A DNA stretch of 64,000 bases from Macrocystis pyrifera (taxonomy: Eukaryota; Sar; Phaeophyceae; Laminariales; Laminariaceae), in assembly GCA_031763025.1 (NCBI GenBank), contig JASSKH010000041.1:496001-560000 (forward strand), written 5' to 3'. Shown in pieces: positions 21,951-32,417 of the stretch (the stretch's first letter is position 1; each line of letters starts with the position of its first letter). Made by a program: the position numbers and the translations under genes. The notes beneath the pieces were generated by a model, which worked only from the letters and a program-made list of their open reading frames with translations, was not told where the DNA came from and did no database searches.

Positions 21951-24742
21951 AGCGCGGTACAGTACTCAACCGGGTCATACCTGTATACCAGGTACCAGGT
22001 ATATTTTAGGAATCATTGTTATTAGTTCAGTAGTGATAATAGTCTACCTGGTACGTACTTCGTAACTACCTGTACGACTATATACAGTAGTAGATGCCAG
22101 GTACTACTGTACTGTTCTCTACTACCTGGTACTGTTGATAACATTAGACTTGTAGACTACAGCAGTTGTATTGTACACCAGTAGTCGACGAGGGAAGAAA
22201 GAGCTGAAATCTTATCGCGATAGAATGAAGGCACGAACCGTCACGGGGAAGGGGTAGGAGAGCCTGCGATGTGACCCCGGATCTGAGTTACTACTGCGTG
22301 TAGGTGGGAGAGAGTAAAGAAGGGCGAAGATAAATTAATCGGAATAGAAAAAAGAAGTCCAGGTAGTACCCGTATTGGTGTCGATGACCTGCTCTTACAG
22401 GTGTCTTCTGTATTATATATAGTCTACTCGTAGCAATGCGTTTGTGAATTCACGAAAGGCGAACAAACTCGCACAAAGTTTTCTCGAACGGCCCCGTCCC
22501 AACGAGAAGGAAAACGAAACCGGTGCAAGAGCAAGGGATACCTCGGAACACGGACACCCCCCTCAATCCTTGATCATGCCGCCATGTCATGGACACGTCA
22601 GTAAGGGTAGCTACAGAGGACCTGGTACTGCTCAAGGTTAAAAGTAAAAGCAAAAACCAAAATCAGGTACGCCTGTTCCATTTGATCCAAAAACAGTTAC
22701 ATATTGAAACGAAGCGCACGCCACCTTGGTTCTGGCCATGAGAAATGACGAACTTTTTTTTTTTGCGCGTGAATATTGAGCGAGTTGCCTCCAAAATCTT
22801 GATTGTTTTGTTTCCTTTATTTAGGGTATAGGCACCACGGGCTCCGCTTAGACCTACGAGGGTCACCAGTCACCAGACTTTGTTATTTAGTTTCGCCACG
22901 GCGGGCGCGTCAAAAGTATTTGTTCCGGCGCCTCCCCCCCGTTGCCACTTTTACAGCCTCTCGACGATCCTCCCGGAACCGCCTTCTCGGCGCAAAGTTA
23001 TTTGCTGTACCAAACCTGAGTCCACCTCGACGTGGGGCGAGGCAGACGGACTGCCGTCTGTGTCCACGTTGCTGTACAACAGTACACGTCATAACAACAA
23101 ACAGCTGAAACACATCGTTGTTGTAGATACGGATGTGCAGAGTTTAGACATGGGAATTGCAACCGAGGGACCGGAAACCGCATTCGCAGAGAAAAAACGG
23201 TGTACGTACGTGTGGCCTCTGACTGGCTGAAAATCAGAAAAAAACAGTTGAAAGCTATTTACATAGACAACGTGGACAATCCAGATGTACCTGGCCAGTT
23301 TACAAGCCCAAAACAGGTACGATGTGAGGCTGACTAATGGCAGTAATGGCAGGGCTCCTGGTGTGTGATTTGTACTTGTTTTCAGACTGTTGTAACCAGT
23401 GTTGGCTGAAAAGTGACAAGGTATACCCGATTTTGGCGAAAACCCTTGAAATGATGCTAAAGCCTATAATAGTGTACGTACTCGTACCAAATTGTCTCTT
23501 CTCCGGAATATTTTAACTTTCTTCTCCGGTCGCGGGTCTTTTCTCGCACTCTCGGCTGCGGGGCACGCAACCACCTCATGTGTACACGCAGCGCAAGTGG
23601 GCGTCCCGGCCGAGGTCCGTGGCGCGTGCTCTGGGCCTTCAAAAACGCGAATTCTGGCATATAACAACAGGGAGCCAGCCATTCCGACCTGATAAAACCA
23701 ACCAGGACGATGACAACCCCACAATTAGAAAGATTTTTTCGATTTTTCTCTGCTACTGGTGGCTGGCTGCTGCTGCTGTATCATGTCTGATCACACCGTC
23801 CCTTGAGCTCTCTACAATGAGGCAGCCACGGAACAGGGGCAGTCGCGCATCACGCTCTTCCTTTAGTGACGGCCACGGACGGCGCCATGTGTGTGCGTAT
23901 GTAGGCCGGGATTCCTGTCAACCTACGAGGAAGTAGGAACGAACACTTTTCATCTCAGGAAAGGTGCTATTGATTAGTGATTAGATGTGCTGCGCAGGGC
24001 GCAGGGGGCAGGACGACGATACGAACCCACACTTCCTGGTGTTTCAAAAGTAACCGCGCAGCCACGGTATGCACGACAACACTATATGTATACAGGCAGC
24101 AGCGGTACAACAGCAGTGTTCGTACGTATGCGTGTGCAATGTTCACCAGGAGATACACACAGTATTATATACCTGGTATGGTACATACGATCTTGTTATC
24201 ACTGGCGGCTTGGAATGTGAGCTTCGACGAAATCCCCGATTCCACAGCGCAGTATTATTGTCGATCAATATCGTGTCCGCTTTTTGCCGGAAAAATCAAT
24301 GCACACCAATTCAAAGTCACAAATTAATTAATGCCAAATACATGTCTCCACCTGCCTCGTGAGTGGAATTTGGTCCTCGCACGCCCAGTTTATTTTTCTT
24401 CCCTCTAAAAATATACTCGTATACACATCCTCATTATTTAATGCCGCTCGGTAGTAGTGATGATGGTATCCGAATACCGGTATATATTTATGAAACAGTA
24501 TTACCAGGTAACATACACACCGCCGGAAAAAATTCCCCACTCGTTGCAATCTACGTGCAACCTCCGATTTTTTTTGTTGTTTCCCAAATACAGGCACACC
24601 CACTCCTTTATATACCACTCCTTGAATTCTGCAGCTTCAGGTTCTGTCTTCCTCATAACGTACATACGTATACGGACTGCTGTAGGCATACTAGTGTATG
24701 CTATGATACAGCAGTATAAAACCCGTAGTACTCGCGATCGAA
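21951..24742. other. Repeat-rich intergenic DNA, no gene recognised
   Basis: A dense cluster of TACCAGGTA and TACCTGGTA motifs lies at 21975-22150. The remainder holds several short open frames without family resemblance. At about 24210-24255 is a block with CTTCGACGAAATCCCCGATT that recurs beyond the minisatellite at about 25825. Confidence 0.35.
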
Positions 24743-25796
24743 TTATCAGTATATAGTGTAGTATCAGTATATAGTGTAGTATCAGTATATAGTGTAGTAT
24801 CAGTATATAGTGTAGTATCAGTATATAGTGTAGTATCAGTATATAGTGTAGTATCAGTATATAGTGTAGTATCAGTATATAGTGTAGTATCAGTATATAG
24901 TGTAGTATCAGTATATAGTGTAGTATCAGTATATAGTGTAGTATCAGTATATAGTGTAGTATCAGTATATAGTGTAGTATCAGTATATAGTGTAGTATCA
25001 GTATATAGTGTAGTATCAGTATATAGTGTAGTATCAGTATATAGTGTAGTATCAGTATATAGTGTAGTATCAGTATATAGTGTAGTATCAGTATATAGTG
25101 TAGTATCAGTATATAGTGTAGTATCAGTATATAGTGTAGTGTCAGTATATAGTGTAGTGTCAGTATATAGTGTAGTGTCAGTATATAGTGTAGTGTCAGT
25201 ATATAGTGTAGTGTCAGTATATAGTGTAGTGTCAGTATATAGTGTAGTGTCAGTATATAGTGTAGTGTCAGTATATAGTGTAGTGTCAGTATATAGTGTA
25301 GTGTCAGTATATAGTGTAGTGTCAGTATATAGTGTAGTGTCAGTATATAGTGTAGTGTCAGTATATAGTGTAGTGTCAGTATATAGTGTAGTGTCAGTAT
25401 ATATCAGTATATAGTGTAGTATCAGTATATAGTGTAGTATCAGTATATAGTGTAGTATCAGTATATAGTGTAGTGTCAGTATATAGTGTAGTGTCAGTAT
25501 ATAGTGTATGTAGTATCAGTATATAGTGTAGTGTCAGTATATAGTGTAGTGTCAGTATATAGTGTAGTGTCAGTATATAGTGTAGTGTCAGTATATAGTG
25601 TAGTGTCAGTATATAGTGTAGTGTCAGTATATAGTGTAGTATCAGTATATAGTGTAGTATCAGTATATAGTGTAGTGTCAGTATATAGTGTAGTGTCAGT
25701 ATATAGTGTAGTGTCAGTATATAGTGTAGTGTCAGTATATAGTGTAGTGTCAGTATATAGTGTAGTATCAGTATATAGTGTAGTATCAGTAATAGT
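24743..25796. repeat. 18-bp minisatellite, about 58 units
   Basis: The unit is AGTATATAGTGTAGTATC. Two variants differ by one base (GTAGTATC or GTAGTGTC) and occur in blocks: the first half is nearly all the A form, the centre all the G form, and the right part mixed. One spacer disruption each lies near 25400 and 25505. Because 18 is a multiple of 3, the G-form blocks stay open and translate as SVYSVV repeats on one strand and DTTLYT on the other. I regard these as artefacts, not proteins. Confidence 0.95.
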
Positions 25797-26135
25797 ATGA
25801 CACACTGTCAGCTTGCCAAAGGATGAGTTTCGACGAAATCCTCGATCTCACAGCAGCTGTTGTTTGTTTGATTGTATAAATACATGCAATTATTTGTTCA
25901 CCATCCACGTATAATTTTATAGCGGAGCACACGTCGTTGAACCTCGTCCTGTCACACCGCAGTAATACAGCAGTACTGGGATGAAATAGGGACGCATGAT
26001 GATGTTAAGGCTGCTGCTGATGATGCTGCCCCTTTTCAACTTGCGACACCCCCAGGATTTCAAGTCAGCGACGTGCCGAAGGGGAGTATGTATTTAATAA
26101 TTCATATTTCACCAGCACTAATCATTTATATCGCA
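25797..26135. other. No gene seen
   Basis: The segment starts with the repeat block also found left of the minisatellite (GTTTCGACGAAATCCTCGAT). Nothing else was recognised. Confidence 0.4.
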
Positions 26136-26366
26136 CTCGGGAAAAGGCTTCCTGGCCCTCCCTCTGATTGACCAACTCCCGATCGTACCTAATGTTGACC
26201 GAAAGGTTCCAGGTACAACCTCTCTGTGTCTACCCGTACTCAATTTGGGCTTCACCTACTTTTGCCTTGAAGTGAAACCTGTAGAACCTTTCAGCCAACT
26301 ATAGACACGATCGGGGGCTGGCCAATCAGAGGGAGGGCCAGGAAGCCTTTCCCGAGAGCAATACGT
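26136..26366. mobile_element. Foldback MITE, arms about 80 bp
   Basis: The left arm has CGGGAAAAGGCTTCCTGGCC followed by CTCCCTCTGATTG. The right arm has the complement (CAATCAGAGGGAG and GGCCAGGAAGCCTTTCCCG). Similarity continues inward through CGATCG to the GAAAGGTTC regions. It is non-coding. Confidence 0.75.
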
Positions 26367-27570
26367 ATTCGACCAGCTCACCTGGATATTGCTCAAAAGG
26401 CATACATATAGTAGGTATACTTTGTACCTGGTACCTATTTTTGGCTTTGGCCCTTGAAAACAGATGTGAGGTGTTCGCTGGCGCTCACTGTCAAAATCGC
26501 GCGCACCAGAGGCTATATGATGTGCGGCTTGCCGCTGTGCAGGAGTTGGGTCCGTTTCGCGGCAGGTGAATGAGAAGTGAGAAAGAAAAACATGAGGCAT
26601 CGTTTGCCATGTTGCTCGGCACATTCATACCTATTTTGAAGCACAAATAACTCGTCTACTCGTGCTGCTTGTTTATTGCAGATTCAGTTCAGTAGTTTGC
26701 CGTTTTGCTCTCCCTGAGGACGAATCAGGCCTCGAAAAGCTCAAGAAGATAAAGGAAGAAATGATTTCAATGATCGTTACATCGTTACATCCCTATCATG
26801 ATCGAGATCGTACATAGCTTCTACTTGGATTTTATATTGTGTGTTTGCTTGCGGTTTGCATGACATTCCAAGCCAGCCTGACGCACGCCTACTGTTAAAT
26901 ACCTGGTAGTCTGCACCAGGTGTTGTAGAGGGTGAAGGGAACGGGTAAGACGCACGTTTGAGTCTGTCAACGCATACTGCGGCGGCCCTCCGGGGGGGCA
27001 CCACGCACTCCGACCCGTGGTGCGCTTCGCGCATCACGCCCCGGCCGCCTAATTATAACTCCGGCACTGCTGTACCATCGGATGTCAGCAGCGAAACGAA
27101 ATTACGTGTACCTGGGGTAATAGCTTACCGTGTACATACAGTACCTGGTATTTATGTGTGTTACAAGTACTGCTGTATATTCATAGCAACACGGCAGTGA
27201 TTTCAGGCTTCGTCCCTCGCGCGGAGCAACAACAGGCATGCTACTCGTACACATGCGACGCGTTTTACCTGTTGACCTGACAGGAATCGCAGTCTAGCGG
27301 TTCGAATAGTCGAATGATCCCCTCCTAATATTGCTATATTGTTATGATATGTTTGCCATCCAACAACGTGCAACGTTATTGTTAATAATAATATTTAAGG
27401 TGTCAATCGAAAAAAATGACGGAAAAAAAGACAGAAAATAACGACCGCTGCAAAATCGTGTACTTCGTATGTCAAGTACCAGATACCAGATGCCAGGTAC
27501 CAGGTGTATAATATGATGCCATTTTCAACGAATACTTACCCAGTATGTACCTACCTACCATACTATATAT
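26367..27570. other. Intergenic, no gene recognised
   Basis: It holds scattered TACCTGGTA motifs, a short GC-rich palindrome around 26980-27050 (CACCACGC / GTGGTGCGC) and A/T-rich DNA. No coding segment is supported. Confidence 0.35.
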
Positions 27571-27815
27571 CATATCCGGCGTCCCCGGTGGCTTGGTTGG
27601 TGGTCCCCGTGCCTACTAAAAGTCACACGGGTGATGTTCTCACTGAGTTCATGTACTCGTTGGGACTTTTTCTTGCACGAAAAATGATTACATGGCGGAA
27701 AGCGCGAGAGCGTGAGTCACCAAGGTTCGATGAAAATCGATGAGCAGTGGGAATGCCAGAAGCTGGAAAGTAAAAGTGTTGATGAAACAAAAAATGTAAA
27801 TAAAGGGCTAATATC
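27571..27815 (+). mobile_element. tRNA-like SINE, copy 3
   Basis: It opens with the same CATAT-CCGGCGTCCCCGGTGGC as copy 1, keeps GGGACTTTTTCTTGCA, GCGGAAAGCGCGAGAGCGTGA and GAGCAGTGGGAATGC, then skips the middle body and ends in CTGGAAAGTAAAAG and an A-rich tail. The tRNA-like boxes are more decayed than in the other copies. Confidence 0.6.
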
Positions 27816-28769
27816 GGTATCTGGTACATCATAATCATAACAAAGCAGTACCCACTTGAATTGAGATCGGGCTGCATCGTTGCCGCCAGCGCCCCCTTTT
27901 CCGCTGGGCTGCTGGGATTACTCATATTAATAGTATACTACTTGGTCATGGCGCTTTAGTTTCACATGCGTGCATGCCTCAACGTTTGTTTTTGTAGCCC
28001 ACAGCATTCCTAAATAGCACGTTTCGTATTTGGGAAGGGTTCAGGCAGGTTGCAATGTGCGGATTCTCGCGGACTCAAATACTCAAATCGACGGCAGTTG
28101 AGGCGCGATTCCAATGGAACAACAGTCTAACAACCATACCTTCAGCGTTCGACTTTCGGTCTTTGGCTTGTGAACGAGACATGTTCCAATAATCCAATAA
28201 TTGGCATGCGAGTGAATAGTTCTAATTTTGACGGGGCCCAAAAAATAATGCAGTTGCCTGAAACCTCCGGCCCCGCCCCAACGCTCCCTAAAATCAAGGC
28301 TGATCGAGAAAAAAATGAAGGGGAAAACATTTGGGTTGGTTTGTACCTTTCAGCAATGCACACAAGTTGACGACAGTTACACGTATCCTGCTGCGCGAGT
28401 TCCTATTAATAGCGACGGCTATACTGTAGTATCAATCATCTGTGTTCCAGTGACGCTCGTTTCGCGTCTGAAGAACAGAGTCAAGAATACCAATGAAGGT
28501 ACAACTGCTGTTATCCCATGTGCCATGTAAGGGCTGCTCCTTCCTTCTACGAGTGAGTGCACGTAGATATGTACATATTTATACTTGGTATTTGTTTTTG
28601 GCCACTCTTGACAAGTCCCTCGGTTGGTGCCCCCGAACCGTCATCCAGTCATTCCGACTTTCGCGTGTGATGAGCACCTTTCAAACCACGGAAAAGTATT
28701 ACCATCACCGGACAGGAGGGAGTTAGACTCTGCCATCACCGCCGACCGCCACCCTCTGATTTTCAAGGC
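27816..28769. other. Intergenic, no gene recognised
   Basis: Open frames of about 65-75 codons around 28140-28370 exist on both strands. They show no family resemblance and I do not call them. Confidence 0.35.
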
Positions 28770-29990
28770 TTGCCATGGGCCGAGGTTTTTGAATATTTGA
28801 TGGACCGGACCTGGCCGCGCTGGGCCGAGGATTTTGAATATTTGATGATCCGGGCCGGGCCGAGGAGTTTAAGTATTTGGTGGGCCGGGCCGGGCCCGGC
28901 CGGGTTTTTTTTTAAATGTGATGGGCCGGGCCAGGCCGCGGCCCATGAGATGTGGGCTCTACATGGGCCTCTCCGTCCTGCCCATGAGGCGGCCCACGTG
29001 TTTTGACGGGCCGGCCCGGGCCGCTACCCATGACATGTGGTGCACTACTGCTGCTACGACGTCCGCCCATGCTGATCTGCTGTTCGTGGTCCTTGTAGAA
29101 ATGCCTTATCATGGCTTTGGTACCGCTGTGGGTGTAGAGACTGGATGACACTAAAAAACACTAAAGGACACTAAAGGACACACACTCCTTGCCATCTCCG
29201 CGACCCGGGCATCATTTCACGCTCTTCCCCTGGTCCGGTGAAAACTTGGTCAAGTATGCCCAGACAGGGGACAGTTCGAACCGCAAGTTGCAACGACGTC
29301 CACCTTCGTGTGTGTGTTGTTCTCAAACCGGCAATGAGAACTGCTGCTGCTGCAGTCTGCGAAGCCCCCGCCAAAGGATCGCTGGCGGCGTGATCTATTC
29401 TCCCTTCGGATGAGATATTGATAGCAGCAGGTGTTGTTGCAGGAGCGGGTCTTGCAGCAGCACGTGCTGCAGCTTCTCTGGGCATCGCAGCAGCAGAATG
29501 AGGTGATGGTGTATCATTCAGGGCGGAATCCATTGGACTGGACCGTTGGAGGAACAAAATTGTGTGTGTAGTGGGTATATATGCCTCGTGGATAGCTATT
29601 CGTGGACCAGAAGCAGCTGAACCATGGGATCCATGAGAAAAAAAACAACGTTGATTTTTTTTTTTTTAAATAAACACGGAATCGCATATGCGTGACATAT
29701 TAGCACACGGGACAAAACATGGGCCGGCCCGTGTTTCGACCCATCAAATAGACGGGCTGGCCCATGTTTTTAGGTGGACCGGCCCGTGTAGAGCCCAGGT
29801 CTCATGGGCTTCGCTGCCAATGTCATGGGCTGGGCCGGGTCGGGATTTTTTTTTAAACGTCATGGGCTGGGCCGGGCGGCGGCCCATCCATCTGAAAATT
29901 CGATGGGGCAGCGATCCATCATGTGAAAAATTGATGGGCCGGCCCATCAGCGTCGGCCCATGACATCCCCCGGTGGTTTTGGGCCATGTA
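28770..29990. mobile_element. Candidate non-autonomous element with GGGCCGG-rich subterminal repeats
   Basis: The left block (28770-29035) has about three tandem units of GGGCCGAGG + TTTGAATATTTGATG, followed by GGCCGCGGCCCATGAGATGTGGGCTC-like DNA. The right block (29715-29970) carries the same kinds of units, partly inverted: GTGTAGAGCCCAGGTCTCATG is the complement of the left block's CATGAGATGTGGGCTCTACA-type segment. Both have a poly-T/AAA spacer after GGGTCGGG/GCCGGG. Between them (29171-29557) is an Ala-rich open frame of 128 codons on the minus strand with no known domain. Inverted GC-rich subterminal arrays suggest one element, but I could not define its termini. Confidence 0.45.
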
Positions 29991-30187
29991 CGATGTGGTG
30001 CGTATTGACCCTGGGAGTGTGTAGAGAGTGGACATTCCATGGACCACGCGATATCACGAGACAGAGTCCGCATCCCAACCTCTGGAGGAGAAATACCTGT
30101 CGAACGTGTGAACTGGCTATGTTTGCACCCACAGTCAGCCAGTAGCCTGGACACATTGTTTTCTACCCTCCTTCATTAAATACCAGG

Positions 30188-30295
30188 TATTACGGGGGAC
30201 TATAGTTAATAGGACCAAATGTTGTTAGTAAAAATAGGCAAATATATAGGTTTTTATGTGTACCATAGGTCTATTAACTATGGACCCCCGTAATA
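30188..30295. mobile_element. Stowaway-like MITE, 104 bp plus TA duplication
   Basis: Arms TATTACGGGGG...TAGTTAATAG-ACC are mirrored at the right end (CTATTAACTA...CCCCCGTAATA). If the outer TA on each side is the target duplication, the TIRs begin TTACGGGGG. The size, AT-rich interior and TA target fit Tc1/mariner-type MITEs. Confidence 0.75.
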
Positions 30296-32417
30296 GTATG
30301 TGTGGGAACAGGAAGTAATTACCTGACGAAGCATCTGTTCATCTGTCAGGCGCCCTCCTGATAAAGCCCACAAGCCGCGTGAGAGGAATCAACATGTATT
30401 TTATATGCTTAGGAACTCGCTTGAACTTCAGATAGTTTTAGAGCTTTGGCACAGCCGATTGTTGCTATTCGATTTTTTCATTTTACGAGTGTAACGTAAA
30501 GAGATACGAGTAGAGCGCTTGCATATACGTACTGTATACAAGGAAGTCTGACAGTCTAAGATGAAGTAATCAATTTTTCCGCCACGAAAATCAGAAACAA
30601 GAGGGAGCTCGGCCAAGTCACCACCCACCCATCCACTCACCCCATCACAAAAGCGTAAAAAAAACGGGATACCAACGGTAGAACTCTAGGCACGTATTAA
30701 CTGTTCTCTTGAACGTCATTGCAGTCCAGGTTTGAGGGTCTGCACAGCACGCAGATCTCGACCCTCAAGCTGCCCTTTTCGCGGCGGGATGGCGCCACCG
30801 CCCGCTGCGAGAGGTGGTCCCTTTGTTCTGACTACTTCGTAGTCGGCCTACTTTGTGCGCAGTGGGAGGTGGGAGGAAGGTCCTCGATATGTTGCGCGAC
30901 GTGCGGTGTACGCCCGACCCCCCCAAGGCGGCAACACGAGTTCAGCAGTGATTTAAAACGTAGGAGTGTACGAGCCGACACCAGTCACCACCTACCAAAC
31001 ACCAGACCAGTCAACAACTTGGTCAACAGCCAACAGTCAACAGCAAACCACTTCCGGACTATTCGCACTTGTTGCATTTTGGTTGGCCAAGACTTGTACT
31101 TGGTACTTTGCAGTTATTTGCTATTTTGCTATTTTGCTATTTTGCTAATTTGCACATTTGTACAATTGCACACAGTACGCCGCAACCATGGTCGCGTCGT
31201 GCCGCTCTCTTTGTTGATGGGTTGATGTGACCCTCCTCTCCCTCTACCCTCTACAGCTACTACGTACAGTTGGTCGCACCCACAGCGAGCTGCGTGACGT
31301 TCAGCACAACTCGCAATAACAGCTGGCTTCAACTAAATATTCCGTTCGCCGGTGAATGTCGATGTAGTGCGGAATATGGCCAGTTCACCTGCACATCCCT
31401 GATGTTGCGCGTTCTTGCCATGCTCAAGTTGCCCTTGCGGACCTCTGTGCTCTCGAGCGATTTGTGTCCACGGCAGGCCTTGTCGGGTTTGAGGTGCTGG
31501 GTTGCGTGGCGTCTGAAAGAAACCTGGAGCGTCGGGTTAAATTTTGGTACTTTGTGAGCCATTTAAATGGAGACTAAAAACGTATGTAGAGGGTCCTACT
31601 TTCCAACACTCGATAGACGTACGAGTAGTGTTTTTTTTGCGTTTTTTTTAACAACTTACCGCAACTCTTATGTACGTACCTTCGAGGTGGATTCATGGAG
31701 ACATTATTTTCAGAAAGGGTCGCGTCGCAAATACTCTGATTTGTTTATTTTTCGTACTGTACATATTTTTAACAAATTAGTGTTGAAAATAGCGACAGCG
31801 GTGGACAACGTTTAGTCAACTACAAGTTGGCGAATAGTGTACCACTTATCTCCTACGTATACCACGCAAAGCCTATGTGGCCCGGGGCATCACGGCAACA
31901 CAACGAAGAAACAAATAAAGTAGTCTACTGCTTGTTGTACAAAACTGTATACATGCCAGGTACTTGTACTTGTACTTGTCTTGTGCCTGATATCGTGTAC
32001 TGGTATACGAGTACGTGGCAGCAATCAGCAACTCCAAAACTTTGTACTGGTCCAATGTTACGTAATACTGTTTGTATTCTATTCTAATATTTCAATCGAT
32101 GCTGCATTACTTTGTTTCACGTTATGTACGTACGTTTCGTATACTGGTACCCTATACGAAGTTTGATGTGTTTGTTTATCGAGAACGATCTTGTTGGAAA
32201 CTTTAATGGAAACTGCAACACTTTACGGCACGTTTTTTGTTTTTTTTCGAGGTGATCGGTGACGAGAAACGTGTGCATTTCCGAGCCAGGTGCATCTCTG
32301 TAGTAGCTGCTCCAATCAAACTGCACGGGAGCAATTGTACCATCGCGAGGGTCGTGCGTGGATACTCACCTCTGACATGCATACCTGGCACGCCGTTCTT
32401 CCACCTATTTGTCGCAG
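30296..32417. other. No recognised gene; may contain 5' exons of the DIS3L2-type gene
   Basis: A candidate exon lies at about 30723-30811 (after CATTGCAG, before GAG|GTGGTC) reading SRFEGLHSTQISTLKLPF. It does not resemble the N-terminus of DIS3L2, so I leave it unassigned. The DIS3L2 start codon must lie here or farther upstream. Near 31120 there is a short tandem TTTGCTA repeat. Confidence 0.3.

Noticed and set aside
22200-22300. Possible fourth SINE copy (GAATGAAGGCACGAACCG)
   Set aside because: Only a short stretch resembles the SINE body; the head and tail are missing, so it is too weak to call.
25139-25800. Open frames of 91-103 codons encoding SVYSVV or DTTLYT repeats
   Set aside because: They are pure products of the 18-bp minisatellite, open on both strands, with no start context or flanking coding sequence.
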